A program made the position numbers and the translations under genes. From positions 94,561-146,898 of the forward strand of contig JASGUC010000004.1 of the NCBI GenBank assembly GCA_030057915.1: a DNA stretch of 52,338 bases. The letters run 5' to 3'. Shown here piece by piece: positions 45,197 to 52,338 of this stretch; within the stretch, counting starts at the first letter, position 1, and each line of letters begins with the position of its first letter. Origin of the DNA: Pseudomonadota bacterium (lineage in GTDB: Bacteria; Desulfobacterota; Syntrophia; Syntrophales; UBA8958). The notes under the pieces are model-generated. The model was given only the letters and a program-made list of their open reading frames with translations, did not search any database and was not told where the DNA came from.

Positions 45197-48100
45197 ATGA
45201 AATTAAAAAAACTGGAAATCAGGGGATTTAAATCCTTTCGCGACAAGGCGACCCTCGACTTTGCGGCGGGGGTGAGCGCCATCGTGGGCCCCAACGGCTG
45301 CGGGAAGAGCAACGTGGTGGACGCCATCCGCTGGGTGATGGGAGAGCAGCGGGTCAAGAGCCTTCGGGGCGTCAGGATGGAGGATGTGATCTTCAACGGC
45401 GCTCAGGAGGCGGAACCGGTGGGGATGGCGGATGTTTCCATGTCCCTGGTGGCGGAGGGGCTCGCCTTTCCCGATCCATACCGGGACTATGCCGAGGTGG
45501 TGATCTCCAGGCGGCTCCCACGGAGCGGTGAGAGCGAATACTCCATCAACGGCCTATCCTGCCGCCTCCTCGACGTCCGGGAATTCTTTATGGGCGCCGG
45601 GGTTGGCGCCCGGACCTATTCGATCGTGGAACAGAATAGCGTGGCCTCGCTGGTCGAGGCGAAGCCGGAGGAACGGCGGCAGTTTATCGAGGAAGCGGCG
45701 GGCATTTCCAAATACAAGGCGCGCAAGGAGGCGGCGCAGCGGAAGCTGGAGGCCACCAAACAGAACATCCTGCGCTTGAACGATATCCTCCGGGAGGTGA
45801 AAACCCGGCTCAATGTCCTCTCCCGACAGGCCCGGCGGGCAGAGCAGTACCGCCAGCTCCGGAATGCCCTTCGGGAGGATGAGTTGGCGGTGGCCCGGGA
45901 TGCCTATGGCGCCCTCCGCCAAGAGATGGAATGCCGGTCGCGGCAGCTCCAGGACTGTCGGGAGCGGGAAGAGGAACTGCGCACGGCCCTGGCGGGCTGC
46001 GAGGCGGCGTTGGCGGCGGCCCGGGTCGAGGTCCTGGACCGGGAGGCGGAACGTTCCCGGTGTCAGGAAGGCATCTATCGGCACCGCACGGCCGCGCAGG
46101 TCAAGGAGCAGGGGATCGAATTCACCCGGGGCAAGATAGCCGATCTCGAGGCCCGACAGCGGCGGCTGGAGGAGGAAATGCGGCGGCGCCACGCCCGTGG
46201 CGAGGAGCTGGAACGGGAACGGGAAAAGCTTTCGTCCTTGCGCCGCATCCTTTCCGCCGACATGGCGGCGGTCGAGGGGGACGTTGCGGAGCGCGAACGA
46301 CGGCTCTCGATTCTCAAGGGGGAGCTGGAGGCCCGGCGCCAGCTTCTGGAAGAGAACAAGAGCCGGCTCATCGATGCGGCGACGGAGAAATCCCGCTTGC
46401 AAAACAATTGTAGCCACCTCCTCGGAAGCCTCGAGGAAATTGCCCGAAAAGAGGAGAGAAACGCCAGGGAAATCACCGAACAGCTTCGCCAGGAAGAGCG
46501 CCTGCGGGAGAAACTGGCGGAAACCGAAGCCGCCTTGGAAGACGATCGGAGGCATCTTGAGGAGTTGCGCCGGCGCCGGGAAGAGGCGGCGCGGGAGTGG
46601 GAGGAAGCCGCACGGGAGATGGAGGAGACAGACGAGCGGATCGACGGCCTCAAGGGGGAACTGACCGGTCGCGCCTCCCGTCTGGCCTCCCTGAAAGAAC
46701 TCCATGACGGCTATGTATGGTGCAATGAAGCCACCCGATCGATTATGACGGCCAAGGCGGCCGGCGGTCTCAAGGGCGTGGATCGGGATCAAGTGGTCGG
46801 CCTTGTGGTCGAACAGCTCCGTGTCCCCCGGGAGTACGAGACGGCGGTGGAGGCCGTCCTGGGGGAGAAATTGCAGTATGTGATTGTCCGGAGCCGGGAG
46901 GCGGGAGTCAAGGCCATCGATTATCTGAAGGAAGCGGCGGTGGGCAGGAGCAGCTTTGTCCCCCTGGCCGTCCGTCACGAAGCTGCGCCGGGCATCCGGG
47001 CCGGGCATCTCCAGGAGGCGGCACCTCTCCTGGAGCGGATTGAGGTGCGGGATGGTTTCCGGGACATTGCCGAGCACCTCCTGGGGGACGTTCTGCTGGT
47101 CAACGATCTCCGGAATGGCCTAGCCCTCTGGGATCGAAACGGTTTCCGGGGCACGTTCGTGACGCCGGACGGAGACACGATCAGCCCCCAGGGGGTTCTG
47201 ACCGGCGGCCGCAACGGCAACGGCGCCCGGAGCCTGCTGAAGAACAAACGGGAGATCGAGACCCTGGAGGAGGAGATCCGCGGCCTTTCCGAGGCCTTGG
47301 AGGCGGAAGCCCTGCGGCGGAAGGAAGTGGCCGCCCGGGTGGCGCGCCTCGATGAGGATGTCGAGGAGGCGACCGCCGCCATACACGCCCGGGAGTTGCA
47401 ATGGAACGGTCGTCGGAAGGATTTGGAAAGATTGGAGGCGGAGAGAAAACGACTGCTCCAGACCCGGAAGCTCCTCGAGTTCAATAGCGAAACCCAGGCC
47501 GAGGAGCGTCTGCTGCTCGATCAAAAACTGAAAAGCGGCCGGGAGGAGCTGGATCGTCAGAGACAGCGGGAGACGGCGGCGCGGGAGGAGGCGGCGGGCC
47601 TGCGGGAGGAGGTGGACCGACTGCTTCGGGAACTCGAGGCCCGGACCGGCGAACTTACGGAGGAAAAGGTCCGCCGGGCGTCCCTGGCCGAACGGGACAA
47701 ATCGCTTCTGAGACAATGGGAGCGTCTGCGGACTGAGGTTGCGGACATAAAAGAGGCGATGCGGAAAGGCGGAGACGACGCCCTTTCCTGGGCGCGACAG
47801 CTTGAGGAACTGCGGGAGGCGGCGGACCGGGACAAGACGGAACTTATGGAACTATACGCGGCGCTGACGGCCCTGGAGGGGGAACTGACGGAGAAGGGCA
47901 ATCTCCATGCCCGGGCCGAGGCGGCGCTGCGGGATGGGGAAGGGAAACGGCGGGAAACGAAAGAACGGCATGATCAAGTCGGGCGGGAGGGGAGACAACT
48001 GGAATCCGAAGTCCGGGAACTCGCATATCGACTGGACAGCCTGGCCCGCATGTGCGAGGAGAAGCACCAGATTGACCTGGCGGGAGAATCGCCGCTGCCG

Positions 48101-48775
48101 GAGGCGCCCCTGAGCGAGGCCGAGCGGCGGCGCCGGGAGGACCGGATCGAGAAAAACCGCCGCGTTGTGGCCACCTTCGGGGAGGTCAACCTGCTGGCGA
48201 TCGATGAATGCGAACAACTACAGGAACGGTTCACCTTTCTGAACTCCCAATCCCGGGACCTCGATGCCTCCCTGAACACCCTGCAGCAGACCATAGCCAA
48301 GATCAACAGGGTCTCCCGACGGCGTTTCGCCGAAACCTTCGAGGCGGTGCGGGCCTCCTTCCGGGATGTCTTCTCCCGGATCTTCCCGGGTGGCAAGGGG
48401 GAGCTTTACCTGACCGATGAAAGCGACCTCCTGGAGACCGGGGTGGACATCGACATCCGGATTCCCGGCAAACGACCCCAGAACATCAGCCTCCTGTCCG
48501 GCGGCGAGAAATCCCTGGCGGCCATTGCCCTGGTTTTGGCTATCATCCTGTGCCGGCCCACCCCCTTCCTTGTCCTCGACGAGGTGGACGCAGCCCTCGA
48601 CGACGCCAATATCTCCCTTTTTGCAAAGATCGTCCAAGAGATTGCCTTGACTTCCCAGGTTATTCTCGTCACCCACAACAAGAAGACCATGGAGGTCGCG
48701 GAGAATCTCTTTGGCGTAACCATGCGAAAGCAGGGGATATCCGCCGTGGTGTCCGTATCGTTGAACCGATCCTGA
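45197..48775 (+). CDS. smc: Chromosome segregation SMC ATPase
   Basis: This is a 1192-residue condensin ATPase. Walker A is G-P-N-G-C-G-K-S-N (31-39). Long coiled coils (about 165-500 and 680-1020) surround a hinge domain (about 520-650). The ABC signature L-L-S-G-G-E-K-S-L lies near 1099 and Walker B L-V-L-D-E-V-D-A-A-L-D near 1125. The ATG at 45197 with GGGAGA upstream was chosen; a longer frame starting at 45047 overlaps the DUF2007 gene antisense and is not SMC-like. ScpA and ScpB are not nearby. ftsY follows after 212 bp in which no gene was seen. Confidence 0.97.
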   Translation: MKLKKLEIRGFKSFRDKATLDFAAGVSAIVGPNGCGKSNVVDAIRWVMGEQRVKSLRGVRMEDVIFNGAQEAEPVGMADVSMSLVAEGLAFPDPYRDYAEVVISRRLPRSGESEYSINGLSCRLLDVREFFMGAGVGARTYSIVEQNSVASLVEAKPEERRQFIEEAAGISKYKARKEAAQRKLEATKQNILRLNDILREVKTRLNVLSRQARRAEQYRQLRNALREDELAVARDAYGALRQEMECRSRQLQDCREREEELRTALAGCEAALAAARVEVLDREAERSRCQEGIYRHRTAAQVKEQGIEFTRGKIADLEARQRRLEEEMRRRHARGEELEREREKLSSLRRILSADMAAVEGDVAERERRLSILKGELEARRQLLEENKSRLIDAATEKSRLQNNCSHLLGSLEEIARKEERNAREITEQLRQEERLREKLAETEAALEDDRRHLEELRRRREEAAREWEEAAREMEETDERIDGLKGELTGRASRLASLKELHDGYVWCNEATRSIMTAKAAGGLKGVDRDQVVGLVVEQLRVPREYETAVEAVLGEKLQYVIVRSREAGVKAIDYLKEAAVGRSSFVPLAVRHEAAPGIRAGHLQEAAPLLERIEVRDGFRDIAEHLLGDVLLVNDLRNGLALWDRNGFRGTFVTPDGDTISPQGVLTGGRNGNGARSLLKNKREIETLEEEIRGLSEALEAEALRRKEVAARVARLDEDVEEATAAIHARELQWNGRRKDLERLEAERKRLLQTRKLLEFNSETQAEERLLLDQKLKSGREELDRQRQRETAAREEAAGLREEVDRLLRELEARTGELTEEKVRRASLAERDKSLLRQWERLRTEVADIKEAMRKGGDDALSWARQLEELREAADRDKTELMELYAALTALEGELTEKGNLHARAEAALRDGEGKRRETKERHDQVGREGRQLESEVRELAYRLDSLARMCEEKHQIDLAGESPLPEAPLSEAERRRREDRIEKNRRVVATFGEVNLLAIDECEQLQERFTFLNSQSRDLDASLNTLQQTIAKINRVSRRRFAETFEAVRASFRDVFSRIFPGGKGELYLTDESDLLETGVDIDIRIPGKRPQNISLLSGGEKSLAAIALVLAIILCRPTPFLVLDEVDAALDDANISLFAKIVQEIALTSQVILVTHNKKTMEVAENLFGVTMRKQGISAVVSVSLNRS

Positions 48776-48987
48776 AAGCCCCGCCGACCCGTCTCCCCAC
48801 TGTCTTGGCACCTCTTGTCTTTACTTATCCGGGAAAAACGGTTAAGGGAGGCGTGCCTTTTCAAAGGAAAAGGGGGACGGTGAACGTCCTCGGCCATCTT
48901 CCTCCACCCACCTCCGCTCCGGAGGGCGGGGGCGGGGAGCGATGCTCGGTCGATCCTCCCGGGCCCGGGGGAAAAGCGAGGTGAAGA

Positions 48988-49929
48988 ATGCTGGATGTAT
49001 TCAAGAAAAAAGGTCTGTTCGACAGACTGAAGGCCGGACTGGCCAAGACCAGGGATATCCTGCTCACCGATGTGGACGATCTCGTTCTGGGAGAAAAAAG
49101 GATCGACCAGGCGCTGTTCGACGAGCTGGAAGAGACACTGATCCGCGCCGACATCGGACCGGCCTTCACCTATGAATTGATCGAGGAGATGAAGGGCCAG
49201 GTCAAACGGAAGGAATTGAGCCGCGCCGATTTGTTGAAGGGGATCCTCCGGGAGGCCATGAAGGGGATCCTCACGGGCCAGGAGACCGCTTTACGGCTCC
49301 CGTCCGAGGGGATCTGCGCCGTTATGGTCGTGGGGGTGAACGGGACCGGCAAGACCACGACCATCGGCAAGATTGCCTATGAGCTTAAAAACCGGGGAGA
49401 GCGGGTTCTCCTGGTGGCTGCGGACACCTTTCGTGCGGCGGCCATCGAGCAATTGGAGGCTTGGAGCAACCGCGCCGGCGTCCCGCTGATCAAACAGCGG
49501 CCCAACGCCGATCCGGCGTCGGTGGTTTTTGACGCCATCCAGGCGGCGAAAGCGGGGAAAGGACGGATCCTCCTCGTGGATACGGCGGGACGGCTCCACA
49601 CCAAGCTCAATCTCATGGAAGAACTGAAAAAGATGAAGCGCATCGTAACGAGGGAGCTTCCGGATAGGCCGCAGGAGGTGCTCCTGGTCGTTGACGCCAC
49701 GACGGGACAGAACGGGCTGCTGCAGGCCAAGATGTTCAAGGAGGAGGTCGGGGTGACGGGCATCGTCCTGACGAAACTCGACGGGACGGCCAAGGGGGGG
49801 ATAGTCATCCGGATTGCCAAGGAACTGGGGATTCCCATTCGCTATATCGGCGTCGGCGAAGGCCTGGAAGACCTCCAGCCTTTTGACGGCAATGCCTTTG
49901 TGGAGGCCCTCTTCGGGGCGGAGGGGTAG
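48988..49929 (+). CDS. ftsY: Signal recognition particle receptor FtsY
   Basis: This is a 313-residue SRP GTPase that receives ribosome-SRP complexes at the membrane. The N domain (about 15-105) precedes the G domain with G-V-N-G-T-G-K-T-T (116-124), D-T-F-R-A-A near 146, D-T-A-G-R near 198 and T-K-L-D-G-T-A-K-G-G near 260. The acidic A domain is missing, giving the short form. AGGTGAAG precedes the ATG. Confidence 0.97.
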   Translation: MLDVFKKKGLFDRLKAGLAKTRDILLTDVDDLVLGEKRIDQALFDELEETLIRADIGPAFTYELIEEMKGQVKRKELSRADLLKGILREAMKGILTGQETALRLPSEGICAVMVVGVNGTGKTTTIGKIAYELKNRGERVLLVAADTFRAAAIEQLEAWSNRAGVPLIKQRPNADPASVVFDAIQAAKAGKGRILLVDTAGRLHTKLNLMEELKKMKRIVTRELPDRPQEVLLVVDATTGQNGLLQAKMFKEEVGVTGIVLTKLDGTAKGGIVIRIAKELGIPIRYIGVGEGLEDLQPFDGNAFVEALFGAEG

Positions 49930-49939
49930 TGGGGCGGCA

Positions 49940-50878
49940 ATGACGATCCTGGAGTGCGTCCCCAATTTCAGCGAAGGCCGGTCGCCGGAAAAGGTCCGGG
50001 AGATTGCGGAAGCCGCGGCGGGCGTCCCCGGGGTAAGCGTCCTGGACTATTCCTGGGACGCCGACCATAACCGTTCGGTCGTCACCTTTCTCGGGGGGGC
50101 GGAGGGTGTTTATCATGCGGCCCTGGCGGCAGGCGGCAAGGCCCTGGAGATAATCGATCTGAGAGGCCACGACGGCGCGCACCCCCGGATCGGCGCCGTG
50201 GACGTCGTGCCCTTCATTCCCCTGGCGGGGGCGCAAATGACGGAGGCGGTTTACTGGGCCCGCCGCTTCGGCCATGCCTTTGCGGAACGTCATGGCATCC
50301 CGGTTTTCTTCTATGGAGAGGCGGCAGTCGATCCGGTCCGCCGGCAGCTTCCGGATATTCGCCGTGGGGGACTGGCGGGTTTGATCGATCGGCTGTGCAA
50401 CGGGGACTGGCATCCGGATGCCGGGCCGTCCACCTGTCCCGAGCGCGCCGGCGCCGTGGCGGTGGGCGCTCGGATGCCACTGATCGCCTACAACATCAAC
50501 CTGAAGACCGCCGATATCTCCCTGGCCAAGCACATTGCCGGGCGCATCCGGGAGGCGGGCGGCGGTCTGCCCGGCGTCAGGGCGATCGGCGTCTTTCTGG
50601 CCAGCCGCAAACTGGCCCAGGTGTCCATGAACCTAACCGATTTCCGCGTCACTTCCCTCCGGGACGCCTTTGCCTTTGTAAGCCGCGAGGCGGCCGGGGC
50701 GGGGGTGGAGATCCTGGAGTCGGAACTGATCGGCCTGGCCCCGCGGGCCGCCCTGAATGCGGAAACGGCGGCGGCGATCCTCTTGAAGGATTTCTCTCCC
50801 GCAAAGATAATCGAGACCCATCTGGGGGAACGAAAACACCGGGGCCCGGCGCGGATCCACCCTGAAGCGCCCCGGTAA
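49940..50878 (+). CDS. Glutamate formimidoyltransferase
   Basis: This is a 312-residue enzyme moving the formimino group from formiminoglutamate to tetrahydrofolate (or working in reverse in one-carbon metabolism). The start M-T-I-L-E-C-V-P-N-F-S-E-G-R, D-A-D-H-N-R-S-V-V-T-F, and H-P-R-I-G-A-V-D-V-V-P-F are typical of the FTCD N-terminal domain. The cyclodeaminase half is absent, so this is the single-domain form. It starts 10 bp after ftsY. No histidine-degradation genes are in the window. Confidence 0.93.
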   Translation: MTILECVPNFSEGRSPEKVREIAEAAAGVPGVSVLDYSWDADHNRSVVTFLGGAEGVYHAALAAGGKALEIIDLRGHDGAHPRIGAVDVVPFIPLAGAQMTEAVYWARRFGHAFAERHGIPVFFYGEAAVDPVRRQLPDIRRGGLAGLIDRLCNGDWHPDAGPSTCPERAGAVAVGARMPLIAYNINLKTADISLAKHIAGRIREAGGGLPGVRAIGVFLASRKLAQVSMNLTDFRVTSLRDAFAFVSREAAGAGVEILESELIGLAPRAALNAETAAAILLKDFSPAKIIETHLGERKHRGPARIHPEAPR

Positions 50879-50983
50879 AAGCCGGCAATGCCGAGGAGTT
50901 CCGCCGTACGGCCCGGGGCGAACCGCTGGCGCATCCGCCGGGAATCATTGCGTCGTTTCGTGGATTGGAAGAGGGGAAGGATC

Positions 50984-51017
50984 AAAAAAAACGCCGCGGT
51001 CGATGAAACCGCGGCGT
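50984..51017 (-). terminator. Intrinsic terminator of the cold-shock gene
   Basis: A perfect 10-bp GC-rich stem (ACGCCGCGGT and its complement, 7-nt loop) is followed on the minus strand by seven or more T. It lies 21 bp after the csp stop. Confidence 0.9.
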
Positions 51018-51038
51018 CGTGATCGGTTGCGCCAAGCG

Positions 51039-51239
51039 TTATAGGGGCTTTACGTTTTCCGCTGCCGGACCCTTCTTGCCCTGCTGGATGTCAAAGCTTA
51101 CACGCTGACCTTCCTGAAGGGTTTTAAAACCGCTACCCTGGATGGTGCTGTAATGAACAAAAACGTCGCCGCCGTCATCTTTTTCGATGAAGCCGAAGCC
51201 CTTTTGCTCATTGAACCATTTCACTTTTCCTTCTGGCAT
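51039..51239 (-). CDS. Cold-shock domain protein
   Basis: This is a 66-residue single cold-shock domain that binds single-stranded nucleic acid. RNP1 is K-G-F-G-F-I and RNP2 is V-F-V-H-Y, with the usual start G-K-V-K-W-F-N and end G-P-A-A-E-N-V. AAGGAGG lies at good distance before the ATG at 51239; upstream in-frame ATG codons would place it too close. It has its own promoter, a long 5' UTR and a terminator. Confidence 0.97.
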   Translation of the reverse strand: MPEGKVKWFNEQKGFGFIEKDDGGDVFVHYSTIQGSGFKTLQEGQRVSFDIQQGKKGPAAENVKPL

Positions 51240-51382
51240 TTCCCGCATCCTCCTTTCTGTAAAGTCGGATCGCATCTCTGACAGAAAGAAAAGCCCTGCC
51301 GTGCCTCAAAATGCCTTTTTCCAACCTTTACTACTTGTTCCTCCACGCTTGTCATCGCGACGGATTTTTAAACATGGGTGGC

Positions 51383-51411
51383 CATATATTACGGTATCCG
51401 TGCGTTGTCAA
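51383..51411 (-). promoter_or_regulatory. Promoter of the cold-shock gene
   Basis: On the minus strand: TTGACA, 17 bp, TATATG. The predicted start is near 51376, giving an untranslated leader of about 137 nt, a length typical of csp mRNAs that refold with temperature. Confidence 0.7.
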
Positions 51412-51586
51412 GCATTTTGTCAAAATTTTTTTCCGGTCCGGGCCGTGAAGGGGATCGAGAACGGATACATGCGCCGCCGCGCCGCCGCGGTGGCGCGGCG
51501 GCATCGGACAAATTCCGAGACGAATCGGCAAGCATCCTTACCCGGACCGCCGTCTTTTTCCCATCCCCTTTTCATCCGGAAGCCGA

Positions 51587-51615
51587 TTGTGGAAAATGGC
51601 GTTCGGGATTATTCT
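51587..51615 (+). promoter_or_regulatory. Candidate promoter for the two small ORFs
   Basis: TTGTGG, 17 bp, TATTCT. The predicted start is near 51622, leaving a short leader before the first ribosome-binding site. The stretch 51422-51586 upstream holds only a GC-rich inverted repeat (about 51473-51505) and no gene. Confidence 0.4.
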
Positions 51616-51648
51616 GGTCCCGAAAGAAACACCAGGGGAGGAAAGACC

Positions 51649-51765
51649 ATGAAGACCATGTTCGGCGCCCGCATCGAGTTCAATCCCCAGCGTGATATCC
51701 TGGGCAGGGCGATAGAGAGAAACCGGAGCGGATTCAATCGTACGTCCGTTCTGAAGGGATTATAA
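51649..51765 (+). CDS. Unrecognised 38-residue basic small protein
   Basis: This is a short ORF starting M-K-T-M-F-G-A-R-I-E-F-N-P-Q and ending S-V-L-K-G-L. A GGGGAGGA box lies 8 bp before the ATG. It is rich in Arg and Asn with no Cys, membrane segment or signal peptide. It is followed 33 bp later by a second small ORF with an equally good ribosome-binding site. The strong boxes and tandem layout suggest that both are translated. No family was recognised. Confidence 0.5.
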   Translation: MKTMFGARIEFNPQRDILGRAIERNRSGFNRTSVLKGL

Positions 51766-51798
51766 CCTGAAGCCTAAGAAGGAAAGGAGGCGAGAGCC

Positions 51799-51894
51799 AT
51801 GAGAAAGACAGGCGCCAGAGACAGGGGCAAGTTCGCCAAGAAGGCGGTCAAGACCTGGTTGGATCCCATGTGCACCCCCGTGGAACCCCGGTAG
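51799..51894 (+). CDS. Unrecognised 31-residue basic small protein
   Basis: This ORF starts M-R-K-T-G-A-R-D-R-G-K-F-A-K-K and ends W-L-D-P-M-C-T-P-V-E-P-R, with AAGGAGG 8 bp before the ATG. The N-terminal half is strongly basic. The C-terminal half is Pro-rich with a single Cys. It could be a peptide precursor, a nucleic-acid-binding small protein or a chance ORF. A repeat element begins 70 bp downstream. Confidence 0.48.
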   Translation: MRKTGARDRGKFAKKAVKTWLDPMCTPVEPR

Positions 51895-51964
51895 TGGCGG
51901 GTTCGCGGCGGAAATGCCGCATGTTGGCGGGAGAGAGAAGGCGCGGGTCATGAAGAAGGGAGAC

Positions 51965-52095
51965 GAGACCTTTGAAAAAAGCCGTCCCCGAGTTCCTGTC
52001 GTCATGCCGGCGGAAGCGGGAATGCTTTGTTTTCGAGGCATTCCGACTCCGGGTTATGCCGGGGCGGCGGGAAATTATGGATTTTCAAAGGTCTC
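51965..52095 (+). repeat. Dispersed TIR-bearing repeat, copy 5 (131 bp)
   Basis: The ends are GAGACCTTTGAAAAAAGC and, inverted, GAGACCTTTGAAAATCC. It is used as the reference orientation for the family. It aligns closely with the reverse complement of the copy at 30300-30428. No reading frame within it looks real. Confidence 0.9.
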
Positions 52096-52198
52096 AATCC
52101 AAACGTGCGGACGCCTGCCTCTCTCAAGAATCAAGGGCGGAGTCAAGGTGGCTTCGCCCCTGGTTTTTCGCGGCCTCCGGGGCACGATGAAGATGATC

Positions 52199-52291
52199 GT
52201 CAGCCCCCCGACCGGGGGGGGGGGGGGGGGGGGGGGTCCCACCCCATCTGGCGCGCCCGAAAACCCGTTAGTCAGCCCCCCGCCCGGGGGG
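52199..52291. repeat. G23 homopolymer flanked by duplicated C6/G6 motif
   Basis: The motif GTCAGCCCCCCGACCGGGGG occurs at 52199, where its G run extends to 23 bases (52214-52236). It recurs as GTCAGCCCCCCGCCCGGGGGG at 52271-52291. A related ACC plus G12 tract lies at 23351-23364. Apart from this and the repeat at 51965-52095, the terminal stretch 51895-52338 shows no supportable gene. Confidence 0.8.
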
Positions 52292-52338
52292 AGAGAGGGA
52301 CGAATGATTAACCCAGCCGTTTGATGGTGCGCCGGTAA

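Noticed and set aside
48868..48882. Possible sixth copy of the TIR element (TTTCAAAGG near ftsY)
   Set aside because: Only about nine bases match and no partner end or core sequence lies within 130 bp.
51914..52324. 136-codon frame at the right end
   Set aside because: It runs through the inverted-repeat element and the G23 tract, so its length reflects lack of stop codons in G/C-rich repeats.

Overview
This 52.3 kb, GC-rich (roughly 60%) window reads as chromosomal DNA from a Gram-negative delta-type proteobacterium (Desulfobacterota), probably a Syntrophia/Syntrophales-like anaerobe. That assignment is inference. It rests on a type II secretion operon with separate gspA/gspB-like genes and gspN, an ATP synthase operon ordered b'-b-delta-alpha-gamma-beta-epsilon without subunits a and c, and the mreBCD-pbp2-rodA block. 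No phage, plasmid, CRISPR, tRNA or rRNA genes were seen.

Left third (1-22.8 kb): the end of an outer-membrane beta-barrel gene carrying a G10 tract, a periplasmic parvulin isomerase, then a tight type II secretion system (T2SS) operon gspI-J-K-L-M-N-C-A-B(TPR)-D-E. The gspF, gspG and gspH genes are not in the window. The reading frame overlapping the end of gspE encodes a secreted single-cohesin protein. It is followed by a CRP-family regulator and then, behind a perfect TGTGA-N6-TCACA site, by a 2153-residue secreted multidomain protein ending in a type I dockerin. Cohesin, dockerin, regulator, operator and secretion machine are contiguous, which suggests a regulated secretion and surface-assembly module. 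This is the most interesting part of the window.

Middle (22.8-35.1 kb): a strong terminator, an eroded non-coding stretch with a 26-bp perfect palindrome, a patatin-like lipase on the minus strand, proA-nadD, a small secreted DUF2845-like protein, a PpiD/SurA-like periplasmic chaperone on the minus strand, and the elongasome cluster mreB-mreC-mreD-mrdA(PBP2)-rodA.

Right third (35.1-52.3 kb): the ATP synthase operon, preceded by a promoter, a possible 21-codon leader ORF and a terminator-like hairpin. It closes with a bidirectional terminator shared with convergent greA. Next come moaA-methyltransferase-AmrS-like radical SAM, a small DUF2007-like protein, smc-ftsY-glutamate formiminotransferase, a cold-shock protein with a long 5' UTR, and two tandem unrecognised small ORFs with good ribosome-binding sites.

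Five copies of a 129-134 bp repeat with terminal inverted repeats (consensus GAGACCTTTGAAAA) sit in intergenic gaps across the window. A G23 homopolymer lies near the right end. All functional statements come from reading motifs and gene order; no searches were run.
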